NCBI RefSeq assembly: GCF_030230605.1 | Contig: NZ_JASPDO010000036.1 | Location: 1 to 14,803 of the forward strand | Length of the DNA stretch: 14,803 nucleotides | Direction: 5' to 3' | DNA from: Brevibacterium sp. UMB1308A | GTDB lineage: Bacteria > Actinomycetota > Actinomycetes > Actinomycetales > Brevibacteriaceae | Shown here: piece after piece, positions 7,541 to 13,975 of the stretch | Layout: every line of letters begins with the position of its first letter | Numbering within the stretch: the first letter of the stretch is position 1 | The notes under the pieces: generated by a model | Told to the model about the DNA's origin: nothing | Databases searched by the model: none | Seen by the model: the letters and a program-made list of their open reading frames with translations, nothing else | Position numbers and translations under genes: made by a program

Positions 7541-8449
7541 ATGGATTCACAACGCACCCTACACATTCCGATGTCTATACAGGAGGCGCGTACGCGTGGT
7601 CTCCGCCCATCACAACTCACACCGGTATTCCTCAAAGGCCACAAACTGAGAGGAACTTTCACTTCTGATGCGCATGTTCGCACCGTGCGAATACCACTCT
7701 GGGCACGCGAGGACCCTCACTGGTGGACTCTATTTACTGAGCTCAGCGCAGTAACGGCAACACGCCCCCACGCAATGGTCACGGGTAACAGCGCGGCGTA
7801 TCTGCGTGGACTACCGGTCAAGCTTCGACCAGAGCTAGACATTGCGGTTCCCAAGAAATGCAACCCAATTTTGGTTCCGCACGTGAGAACTTTCCGCATG
7901 ACAGACACCGCGAACACCACTAAAGAAGGCCTAAGGGTTCACCACCTCGGCGGGATTCTTCATGTCATTGCACGGCAAGAACCTGTGGAAAACCTGGTCG
8001 CAGTTCTTGACGCGCTCATGGGGCCGTGGCGCAGACCAGCGGAACTCACACGCACACAACTCAACCAACTTGTTGCTGCCGGACCCAAGGTTTTCGGGTG
8101 GTCCAAGCTGAAACAAGCTGGTGCGCTGGCCCGTGAGAACGTTGCGTCACCTCAAGAAACACGACTCAGGCTAGCGCTGGTACGTGCGGGTCTTCCCGAA
8201 CCAGTAGTCGCGTACCCGGTGTGGATTGAACGATTCAGAGCACACATCCACCCAGACTTGGCGTATCCGTTTGCAAAAGTCGCGATCGAATACGAAGGCC
8301 GTCACCACTTCGAGCTCACCGAGCAGGTGCTCAAAGATACGGATCGTTACTACGAACTAGGCCGACTCGGATGGACAGTGATTCGCGTAACGGCACTGCA
8401 CGAGCTCGGCGATGTTGTGCTCAAGGTACGCGAGTGTCTTGAAACCTAA
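7541..8449 (+). CDS. DUF559 protein with Vsr-like nuclease fold, AbiEi-like N-terminus
   Basis: A 302-aa protein of a family common in actinobacteria, often annotated as DUF559 or AbiEi-like antitoxin. The N-terminal part (about 10-130) resembles the winged-helix-like region of that family (EARTRGL, GNSAAYLRGLP). The C-terminal part (about 200-302) has the DUF559 pattern ETRLRLALVRAGLPEP, then D239 in DLAYP and E250/E252 in IEYEG, residues placed as in the PD-(D/E)XK fold of Vsr endonucleases, then GWTVIRVT. Nuclease activity is inferred. No start has a good ribosome binding site. ATG 7541 is chosen because the family usually starts shortly before the EARxRGL segment; ATG 7571 and TTG 7430 are alternatives, and 7430 lies just after E2. 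The gene stands alone between repeats E2 and E3, with its stop 4 bases before E3. Confidence 0.8.
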   Translation: MDSQRTLHIPMSIQEARTRGLRPSQLTPVFLKGHKLRGTFTSDAHVRTVRIPLWAREDPHWWTLFTELSAVTATRPHAMVTGNSAAYLRGLPVKLRPELDIAVPKKCNPILVPHVRTFRMTDTANTTKEGLRVHHLGGILHVIARQEPVENLVAVLDALMGPWRRPAELTRTQLNQLVAAGPKVFGWSKLKQAGALARENVASPQETRLRLALVRAGLPEPVVAYPVWIERFRAHIHPDLAYPFAKVAIEYEGRHHFELTEQVLKDTDRYYELGRLGWTVIRVTALHELGDVVLKVRECLET

Positions 8450-8452
8450 ACC

Positions 8453-8587
8453 GGTTTACCCACCACAAGTGAGCAGTTTTGAACTTGCTGTGTTGGGTAA
8501 CTAGCCGATTTTGGGCCGAAAACGTAAACAAAACGAACAAAAGAGGCGTTTACTCTACACTCTGGATCGAGGATTGTAGAGTAAACC
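8453..8587 (+). repeat. Twin-hairpin repeat element, copy E3
   Basis: Hairpin 1 pairs GTTTACCCA (from 8454) with TGGGTAAC (ending at 8501), with one unpaired T. The core at 8504-8542 contains GATTTTGGGCCGAAAACG and two AACAAAA units. In hairpin 2, GTTTACTCTACA at 8548-8559 pairs with TGTAGAGTAAAC at 8575-8586, a perfect 12 bp; the loop again has ATCGAG. The element fills the whole gap between two convergent genes. Read on the - strand, hairpin 2 is followed by TTTTGTTCGTTTTG, a good rho-independent terminator shape for the sortase gene at 8590-9561. Confidence 0.87.
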
Positions 8588-8589
8588 GG

Positions 8590-9561
8590 TCATTCGTCGG
8601 AGCCGCCACCCGCGCCACCCGCACTAACCGCGCCAGCCGCGCCGACCTCGGCCCCTTCTCCTTCACTGCCCGTGTTAGCGATACGCAAGGACTTGCGCCA
8701 CCAGTAGATCATCAGCAACACAATCAAAACGGCCGCAGCCAAAATCGCCCACATCCACCACTGCCACTGCACGCCAGAACCGTCAAAGACCGAATCGTCG
8801 CTGGGGTCCATAGGAACCTGGTGGCCGGTGAGCAACAGTCGGTGGGTGTTAATGCCGTACGGGGTGCACGTAATCAACGTGACCAGGTCCTTACCTTCTT
8901 CACGCTTGAGTGAACTAGTATCAGAAGGCTCCACTACACGGATGTCATCGACCAAGTACTTGAGTTTCTTACCACCCACAGCAATGTAGAAGGCATCACC
9001 CTTTTGGACCTTGTCGAGGTTGTCCCACATGGTCGCATCCTGCAACCCAGTGTGAGCTGACAACGCAGCATGTCGACCTTCACCATCGCCCTTGCCACCC
9101 ACAGGTAAGTCGGTGCCGTACAGGTGGCCGACACCTCGGGTCAGGGCTTTTTCTGAAGTTCCGTGATAAATGGGCAGATCGGAGTCGATCGACGGGATCA
9201 CAATACGGCCCATGGCGTCCGTTTGGTCAAGAACAGAAAGGTACTCTTCGTAGCGCTTGTATTCGGGGGAGTCCTGGTCGTCAGATGTGGTCCACGCATC
9301 GCTGACGCTGATCTGCCCTAGCTCCTTGTTATATGCGTGAGCTTCATCCCACGCCTTATTTAGTGCCTCTGGCGGTGCGTGTTTCTCGAGCTTGGAGTAC
9401 TCAGATGCCGCCCGGCTCTGCTGAAAATTGTTCCACTGTGTAGCCACAACCGGATACAACAGGACACCCAGGCCAACCACTACAAGCACCAGTGCAATGT
9501 AGCCATTGGCGTTGAGACGTTTGCGCTTTGCGCCACCACGTTTATTGGAGTGTCGCCCCAT
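8590..9561 (-). CDS. Second class C sortase
   Basis: A 323-aa membrane transpeptidase, clearly related to the pilus sortase in this window (shared IYHGTS, GHLYG.DLPVGG, TLITCTPYGIN and GHQVPM segments). Membrane segments lie at about 21-40 and 268-287. Catalytic H170 (SAHTG), C232 (TLITC) and R241 are present. The lid position has DAW at 88-90 instead of the usual DP plus aromatic residue. The tail after the second membrane segment is rich in Gly and Ala. A strong ribosome binding site, GAGGAG, lies only 2 bases before the ATG, closer than usual. It is the last gene of a possible three-gene - strand unit, 241 bp after a stalk protein that lacks LPXTG. No shaft pilin lies nearby, so its substrate is unknown; it could serve the pilus operon or proteins encoded elsewhere. 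Confidence 0.92.
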   Translation of the reverse strand: MGRHSNKRGGAKRKRLNANGYIALVLVVVGLGVLLYPVVATQWNNFQQSRAASEYSKLEKHAPPEALNKAWDEAHAYNKELGQISVSDAWTTSDDQDSPEYKRYEEYLSVLDQTDAMGRIVIPSIDSDLPIYHGTSEKALTRGVGHLYGTDLPVGGKGDGEGRHAALSAHTGLQDATMWDNLDKVQKGDAFYIAVGGKKLKYLVDDIRVVEPSDTSSLKREEGKDLVTLITCTPYGINTHRLLLTGHQVPMDPSDDSVFDGSGVQWQWWMWAILAAAVLIVLLMIYWWRKSLRIANTGSEGEGAEVGAAGAVSAGGAGGGSDE

Positions 9562-9753
9562 TGCTCCTCATCTTTACAACGCGTCCATGCAGCGGGCCTT
9601 TGCGGTGGTGCCTGACGACGCAGGGGGCTACCACCTCGGCCACCAACCCGCTACCACCTCGGCCGCAAATTCCGCAACGATAGCCGGCTGGATTATCCCG
9701 AAATCTTTCAACGTTCCCAGTCTAGTGGACTTGCTACGTGAGCGTCCTGGAAA

Positions 9754-9769
9754 ACCGCCTGCCTGCGGT
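9754..9769 (-). terminator. Weak terminator-like hairpin after the stalk protein gene
   Basis: On the - strand ACCGC and GCGGT form a 5-bp stem around AGGCAG, followed by a short T run. It lies 33 bases past the stalk gene stop. It could reduce read-through into the sortase gene. The rest of the 241-bp gap holds a 14-base direct repeat (CTACCACCTCGGCC at 9628-9641 and 9651-9664) and no convincing gene. Confidence 0.3.
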
Positions 9770-9802
9770 GACCCCCGCTGTAACTTGCAGATGCTCGCGC
9801 CC

Positions 9803-11143
9803 TCAGTCCTCAGACTTCCTGCGCGCAAAGAGGAACACTGCCAGGAGCAACCCAACGACGCCCGTTCCCAACAGCACCGCGAGCGACCACGGGAACGACC
9901 CGTCGGCTTCAGCTGCGTCGGCTGCCGTGTCTTCGCCGTCGCTAGACGATGCAGTGGGTGCGCCAGCGTGGTCTTCATGTGACGGTTCGGGGCCTGCGAT
10001 GATGTCTTGGCTCACCTCGCCCGCATCGTCCGGGTTCTGCGGCACGGGATCCGAGTAGTCCGGCTCGCGAGTCTCCTCATCGCCCGAATTGCCCGGCGTC
10101 CAGTCCGCGCCCGCCTGACCAGGGACGGTGCCGTTCCCGGTGTCCGGATCCTGCGTCCGATCCTTGGCGCCCGAGTTGTTGCCGTCCTCGTCCTTCGACT
10201 TTTCCTGGCCGTTTGAGCCGTTATCGGTGTCGCCTTCGTCCTGGTTGCCGGGACGTTCGCCGGGTTGCTTGCCTGGGCGTTCGCCGGGTTGGCGCCCGTC
10301 TTCTTCCGGCGGGTCCTGCACGGGTGGTTTTGTCGCAGGGGGATTGGGCCGAGGTGGTTGCTGGGTATCGTCGTCATCGGGCGGGGTTTGATTGTCCGGG
10401 GGAGGCGTAGGCGACACAGAAGGCGTGGGGGTGGGCTCATTGATAAATTCCACCGACCCGTTTTCGACCTTCAGCGTCACCTCGCTCGGGTCAACGGCTT
10501 CGCCTTTGTTCTGAAGCTTGCTGGTGTCGAAGTGAAAAACTTGGCCATTTTTGCCGATGATGAAGTCGTGCTTCGTCTCGGTGCCGTCCGGGTTGCGTTC
10601 TACTGCGCTGAACGTACTGCCTTCAGGGGCGCGTTTGCCGTCTACCATCACCTCGTACCACTCGCCGTGACTCTTCACTGTTGAAGGTTTGACAGTCTTG
10701 CCGGGATCTTCTGTGGATTTGGGAGTGGGTTCCGAGGTGGGGTCAGGGCTTGGCGCGGGGCTCGGTTCGTCACTGGGCTCTGGCGTTGATTCGGTGTTGG
10801 GGGAGGTGCGCCTGTCTGGTGTAGGCGCATCGGTAGGCGTTACGTCCGTTTCCGAGGTGGAATCGCTGGGATCTGTGTCTCCAGGGTTGTCTGTGGGATC
10901 TGCAGTTGGTGCGTCAGTGGGCGCCGAGGTGGGCTCTGACTCTGGTGCGGGGTCAGAAGTTGGTTCTGCCGTGGGGCTAGCGTCTGCGCGTGTGACCGGA
11001 CTTGAAGCGGGACTTGGCACGGGCTCTGCAGTGGAAGCAGGCCCGGGGACGGATGCCGGAGACTGGGGGATCGCAGCGAGCGCGGGTGCACCACCGAGCG
11101 CGGCTACGGCAAGCGCCGTGGCGCCTAGTGCTGTGATCCGCAT
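9803..11143 (-). CDS. Exported Pro/Thr-rich stalk protein with C-terminal membrane anchor
   Basis: A 446-aa exported protein of unknown function. A signal peptide spans 1-23 (ends PALA). Residues 24-150 are a low-complexity Pro, Thr, Ser and acidic stalk. A small folded domain lies at about 150-236, with a WYEVMVDGKRAPEGSTF segment and alternating beta pattern. A second Pro, Gly and Asp-rich stretch follows (about 237-415), including two QPGERPG repeats. The C-terminus is a membrane segment (418-440) and RRKSED, the end of a cell-wall sorting signal in shape, but no LPXTG-like motif precedes it. AGGGA about 11 bases upstream supports the ATG. It lies 71 bp after the gene for a membrane protein and 241 bp before a sortase gene. 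I do not recognise the folded domain. It could be a membrane-tethered surface spacer or receptor. Confidence 0.82.
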   Translation of the reverse strand: MRITALGATALAVAALGGAPALAAIPQSPASVPGPASTAEPVPSPASSPVTRADASPTAEPTSDPAPESEPTSAPTDAPTADPTDNPGDTDPSDSTSETDVTPTDAPTPDRRTSPNTESTPEPSDEPSPAPSPDPTSEPTPKSTEDPGKTVKPSTVKSHGEWYEVMVDGKRAPEGSTFSAVERNPDGTETKHDFIIGKNGQVFHFDTSKLQNKGEAVDPSEVTLKVENGSVEFINEPTPTPSVSPTPPPDNQTPPDDDDTQQPPRPNPPATKPPVQDPPEEDGRQPGERPGKQPGERPGNQDEGDTDNGSNGQEKSKDEDGNNSGAKDRTQDPDTGNGTVPGQAGADWTPGNSGDEETREPDYSDPVPQNPDDAGEVSQDIIAGPEPSHEDHAGAPTASSSDGEDTAADAAEADGSFPWSLAVLLGTGVVGLLLAVFLFARRKSED

Positions 11144-11214
11144 GTTAAACGTTCCCTGCCAGTGTGGTTGTTCCGGTCATTTATGGTACCTAATTGCCCG
11201 TGGTTCGCACTGCA

Positions 11215-12756
11215 TTACTTGGTGTATCCGCTTATTGTTTCTGGATTGCTACGCACAATGGCGAAGCTTTCGTCTTTGCCAACTGCCAATAGTTTCGCGT
11301 TGGATTTGTACGCCACGTTGTCTGAGATGAGCGCTTGAGCGCCGTCGACTGTAGCTGGAGTGATGTTGCCACGGGGTTCGTTAAAAGCAACGTTATCTAC
11401 TGTACCGTCTTGGACGAGTAGGCCGTCTTTCATTGAGAACATGTACGGGCCGAACGTTGCGAGCTGATGCCCCTGTCCGCGTACCCAGTTAGCTTCCCCA
11501 ACAGAGTCGGTGCTGGTGGTCACTGTGGAAGCGATTTTCCCGGTATCAACGTGGTGGACAACCACTTGGATGCGGTGGCCGCTGGAAACGGAGGAGCCAG
11601 CTTCGCCCCACAAGGTCACCACTTTGCCGTGTCCGGCGCTGACCCATCGAATAACGTGGAGATCTTCAGCTGGCTTTTCGAGGTCAACTTTTTTCGCCTC
11701 GCCCGTTTCGACGTCTGTCACGGTCAGCGGCCCTGCAAAACGCGCGGATATAAGCGCATCACCGTCTAAAGCCATGGGGGTTGTCCCTGGGTCCGGAGTG
11801 GGAAGTTGTTTCAGCCCGTCCATACCAAAGGTGGACAGTTGGTTACCGGATTTGATCAGTACGTGCGTACCCGCCGAGGACATTCGCGCATTCTGCGGAA
11901 GTTTGTATTTGCGGGCATCTTTTTCGCCGTCTACCAGGGCGTATGCGGTGTCGCCGATTCGCCAGACAAGCGCATTTTTGGATCCGACGTGGGTGTCTAC
12001 TGCGAATTCCAACTGCCCGTTTGCTGTGGTTTCGTATTTCGTTTGCCCGTTATTTGGGTTGAGGACTTTGAGGTTTTTCCCGTCGATAATGAGCACTCCG
12101 CGGTCTGATGCGGTCACTGATGCACCTGCGGGTACTTTGTGTTCCCAGGCTGCACGGTGTCCGAATCCGGGTACGGGTTCGCGTTGCTCTTCCACTGCGT
12201 GTAGTCCGTTGGGGTTTTGGCTGCTGGAAGACTCGATGCTTTGTGGTGAGCTGTTGTCTGGCGAGCCGATGAAGTGTGGCGCGAAGTACGCCGCGACCAC
12301 GCCTACCAGTAGAACAGCGAGCACGATCCCTGGGATTGTCAGCCCCCGTTTTGACTTGCGGGGTGGTTTGGTTGGGCGGGGTTGCTTGCGTGGGGTTTTG
12401 CCGTTCGTCGTTGCGGGTGTGGCTTGCTGGGCCGGCCCGGAGAACCTGTCTGGCCGGTTGTTGTTTGGGGGAGGGGTGGTTGGTTGTGTTGGGGGAACAT
12501 TTGGTTTGGGTGGCGTTGTGGTTTGAGTTTCCCGAGGTTGTTCCTGGCTGGGTGCGAGCCGTCCCTCTGGTGTGAAGGTGAGGTCGCGCGAGGTGTCGCC
12601 GTCGTGGACTGAAACGTTGACGGGTTGCTGAGTGTGCCGCGCGTAGCGGGCAAGTTCGCTCATGGCGGCGCCGAGGTCGGGGAAGGTCTGTTGAGTTCCT
12701 TCGAGTGTGAGATGCGCCGTGCGGTCGGCGTCGACTGTCACCTCAACACGTGGCAT
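11215..12756 (-). CDS. Single-pass membrane protein with large outer domain, unknown function
   Basis: A 513-aa protein I do not recognise. Residues 1-68 form a small compact cytoplasmic domain (PRVEVTVDADRTAHL and an LGAAMSELARYA helix). A Pro, Thr, Gln and basic linker spans 69-137. One membrane segment lies at about 139-160, so the remaining 350 residues should be outside. That part has repeated short beta strands with VLIIDGKNLKVLNPNNG and similar segments, suggesting a beta-propeller of PQQ or WD type; this is an inference from pattern only. AGAGG about 10 bases upstream supports the ATG. It is first in the - strand unit with the stalk protein and the second sortase, and is transcribed away from tRNA-His. 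The layout could fit a sensor or assembly factor for the surface proteins, but nothing in the sequence proves that. Confidence 0.8.
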   Translation of the reverse strand: MPRVEVTVDADRTAHLTLEGTQQTFPDLGAAMSELARYARHTQQPVNVSVHDGDTSRDLTFTPEGRLAPSQEQPRETQTTTPPKPNVPPTQPTTPPPNNNRPDRFSGPAQQATPATTNGKTPRKQPRPTKPPRKSKRGLTIPGIVLAVLLVGVVAAYFAPHFIGSPDNSSPQSIESSSSQNPNGLHAVEEQREPVPGFGHRAAWEHKVPAGASVTASDRGVLIIDGKNLKVLNPNNGQTKYETTANGQLEFAVDTHVGSKNALVWRIGDTAYALVDGEKDARKYKLPQNARMSSAGTHVLIKSGNQLSTFGMDGLKQLPTPDPGTTPMALDGDALISARFAGPLTVTDVETGEAKKVDLEKPAEDLHVIRWVSAGHGKVVTLWGEAGSSVSSGHRIQVVVHHVDTGKIASTVTTSTDSVGEANWVRGQGHQLATFGPYMFSMKDGLLVQDGTVDNVAFNEPRGNITPATVDGAQALISDNVAYKSNAKLLAVGKDESFAIVRSNPETISGYTK

Positions 12757-12885
12757 GGATGTGGGACCTCTTTTTCTTGAAGGTGGGAAGCGGGTTCTTA
12801 AAGCCTAGCTATCTTTTTGGTGCCAGCCCATTGCTTTCGCCAAACTGTTATCTTGCTTAACTGAATCGTGACTCCTTGTGTGTAT

Positions 12886-12915
12886 TTGCAAACGGTGTGC
12901 GAGCGGGTCTAAGAT
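12886..12915 (+). promoter_or_regulatory. Promoter of tRNA-His
   Basis: TTGCAA at 12886-12891 and TAAGAT at 12910-12915 are separated by 18 bases and lie about 30 bases before the tRNA. They resemble a housekeeping sigma -35 and -10 pair. Confidence 0.6.
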
Positions 12916-12944
12916 AATCTCTGCTGTCTGTGCAAGACGGTAAT

Positions 12945-13021
12945 GGTGGCTATAGCTCAGCTGGTAGAGCACCGCGTTGTGGTCGCGGGGGTCGCGGGTT
13001 CAAGTCCCGTTAGCCACCCCA
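12945..13021 (+). tRNA. trnH: tRNA-His (GTG anticodon)
   Basis: A complete cloverleaf is visible. The acceptor arm GTGGCTA (12946-12952) pairs with TAGCCAC (13011-13017). The D arm contains AGCTCAGCTGGTAGAGC, the anticodon stem CCGCG/CGCGG encloses TTGTGGT with anticodon GTG, and the T arm has GGTTCAAGTCC. G at 12945 supplies the extra G-1 that marks histidine tRNAs, opposite C73 at 13018, and CCA is encoded at 13019-13021. Confidence 0.97.
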
Positions 13022-13028
13022 TGTGAAG

Positions 13029-13066
13029 TCTCGGGACATCGTTCACTCGATGTCCCGAGATTTTTT
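13029..13066 (+). terminator. Rho-independent terminator of tRNA-His
   Basis: TCTCGGGACATCG at 13029-13041 pairs perfectly over 13 bp with CGATGTCCCGAGA at 13048-13060 around the loop TTCACT, followed by six T residues. It begins 8 bases after the tRNA. Confidence 0.95.
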
Positions 13067-13076
13067 GTGTTCTGGG

Positions 13077-13097
13077 TGTTGGGTAAACAGTTTCTGC
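13077..13097 (+). repeat. Solitary half copy of the twin-hairpin repeat
   Basis: TGTTGGGTAAAC at 13077-13088 followed by AGTTTCTGCG closely matches the right arm of E1 hairpin 2 and its flank (TGTTGGGTAGAC, then GGTTTTTCTGCG). No left arm or core lies beside it. It may be a remnant or a chance match. Confidence 0.4.
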
Positions 13098-13173
13098 GCG
13101 CGTGAGTCAGGCGCCGTTCAAAAGCCTGTGACAGTTTGTGACTGGCTCTACCCGAATGGCCCCTGAGCTGGGG

Positions 13174-13179
13174 TACATT
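13174..13179 (+). promoter_or_regulatory. Possible -10 box for the riboswitch transcript
   Basis: TACATT lies 8 bases before the first pairing arm of the riboswitch, so transcription would start almost exactly at the aptamer. No clear -35 box was found. Confidence 0.35.
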
Positions 13180-13187
13180 CTTTTGCA

Positions 13188-13290
13188 GGTTCAAGAGTTG
13201 TAGTTTTCGGTACCTGGCTGGCTGCACGGCAACCCTCTTCACCGAGCGGGGTGCCCCAGGGGAAGAACCGGCGTGAACAACCGTTCACGC
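13188..13290 (+). ncRNA. SAM-IV-like riboswitch
   Basis: The closing helix P1 pairs GGTTC (13188-13192) with GAACC (13265-13269). AAGAG follows the 5' strand, as in SAM-I/IV aptamers. The core helix pairs GGCAACCC (13228-13235) with GGGGTGCC (13248-13255), the conserved segment of SAM-binding RNAs, and CCCCAGGGGAAG follows as in SAM-IV. A perfect 8-bp hairpin, GCGTGAAC/GTTCACGC around AACC (13271-13290), sits just 3' of P1, where SAM-IV RNAs have an additional stem. I could not draw a clean P2. SAM-IV riboswitches are known in actinobacteria, mostly near sulfur and methionine genes. Here the next gene is the unknown protein at 13345. The pseudoknotted 3' part may run to about 13330. The assignment was made by eye against remembered consensus. 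Confidence 0.72.
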
Positions 13291-13344
13291 AAGTCGATGG
13301 ATACCCGCGTGTGTGCACGCTGGGATCTGGTAAGGAATATTCGC

Positions 13345-13866
13345 ATGTCTAATCACCGTAATGGCGTCGGTGCCAACGGATCTCATCACCGCAACTCCTC
13401 AGACGGGTGGGGCGCCGTCCCTGAAAATGATCGCCCACTGTGGTCGCGCTACATGCTCGACTACTGCCCGTGGTTCCCAGGAGCGACCATCATGACTCTG
13501 ATCGCAGATGGCATCATCAATGGCGGAACCCGCGCCCCTCAAGTGTGGAAAGAGACGGCCCAAGAACTGCACAGCGCCGGGTTCACCCCAATCCGCTACT
13601 TCTTGCTCGCTGAACTGTTGTCAGGTGCACGAAAGAAAGGCGAACTTGATGAAGAAGCGCATGGTCATCTGTTTAAACAGTGGTACCAGGAACCATTTCC
13701 AGCTTTCCGGCTCGAGGCTCAAGCTTGGAAGCCCTGGCTCGAACGACTGCAACAAGCACAATCGCCCAAGCGGGCGCTCAGCCACATGCTCCACGGGGAA
13801 AAACTGCCCCCGATGGGCATGGTGGTTAGTCGTTCTGGGGAGCGGATGTGCAACGTTTCGGACTGA
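13345..13866 (+). CDS. Unknown 173-aa protein behind a SAM-IV-like riboswitch
   Basis: I do not recognise this family. The ATG at 13345 has a good ribosome binding site, AAGGAA at 13332-13337, with 7-base spacing. The same frame is open back to a GTG at 13273, but that codon lies inside the riboswitch. The protein has no signal peptide. It starts with a polar His/Asn/Ser-rich stretch (1-20), followed by an aromatic, mostly helical body (about 28-150) with WSRYMLDYCPWFPG, TPIRYFLLAELLSGARKKGEL and WYQEPFPAFRLEAQAWKPWLERL. The C-terminus has LPPMGMVVSRSGERMC. Methionine (9) and tryptophan (6) are frequent. The riboswitch suggests expression linked to S-adenosylmethionine or methionine status. 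A hairpin at 13873-13908 follows the stop. Confidence 0.75.
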   Translation: MSNHRNGVGANGSHHRNSSDGWGAVPENDRPLWSRYMLDYCPWFPGATIMTLIADGIINGGTRAPQVWKETAQELHSAGFTPIRYFLLAELLSGARKKGELDEEAHGHLFKQWYQEPFPAFRLEAQAWKPWLERLQQAQSPKRALSHMLHGEKLPPMGMVVSRSGERMCNVSD

Positions 13867-13872
13867 CCTTGC

Positions 13873-13908
13873 GTGGAGCGACTCGCCAGGCCGAGTGGGC
13901 CACTCCAC
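13873..13908 (+). terminator. Probable terminator after the unknown gene
   Basis: GTGGAG (13873-13878) pairs with CTCCAC (13903-13908), and ACTCG (13881-13885) pairs inside with CGAGT (13892-13896), around CCAGGC. It starts 7 bases after the stop codon. No T run follows, which is common in actinobacterial terminators. Confidence 0.45.
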
Positions 13909-13975
13909 AACCTTCCCCGCGCCATCAGCAACCCCTTCGCCTTTACACTGCACCTCATGCCGTTAGGCTAATTGC

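Larger units (their letters stand above)
12757..13344. other. Intergenic region with tRNA-His and riboswitch
   Basis: No protein gene is supported here. The region holds the start region of the - strand unit (12757-12880, no clear promoter recognised), the tRNA-His promoter, gene and terminator, a half repeat at 13077-13097, and a SAM-IV-like riboswitch from 13188. A reading frame open from 13273 runs through the riboswitch hairpin and is rejected as the true start of the following gene. Confidence 0.7.

Noticed and set aside
7541..8449. DUF559 gene as half of an AbiE-type toxin-antitoxin pair
   Set aside because: No AbiEii-type toxin gene is adjacent, and the C-terminal half fits DUF559 rather than an antitoxin.
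102..8587. The three repeats as a CRISPR array
   Set aside because: Copies are kilobases apart, with genes between them and no spacers or cas genes.
7297..8587. Repeats E2 and E3 as terminal inverted repeats of a standard insertion sequence
   Set aside because: They are in direct, not inverted, orientation, and the gene between them is not a recognisable transposase.
9628..9978. Alternative - strand frame over the end of the stalk gene, considered as a frameshifted LPXTG tail
   Set aside because: It contains no LPXTG and no membrane segment, while the original frame already ends with a membrane segment and basic tail.
10689..11330. Long + strand frame rich in Gly, Ser and Val opposite the stalk gene
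   Set aside because: It is the mirror of the Pro/Thr repeat coding on the - strand and has no ribosome binding site or plausible domain.
11510..12526. Long + strand frame opposite the 513-aa membrane protein gene
   Set aside because: The - strand frame has a start signal, a membrane segment and sensible composition; the opposite frame has none of these.
13011..13192. tRNA-His 3' end as an integration site (att) for a genomic island
   Set aside because: No second copy of the tRNA 3' end and no integrase gene are present in the window; GGTTCAAG at 13188 belongs to the riboswitch arm.
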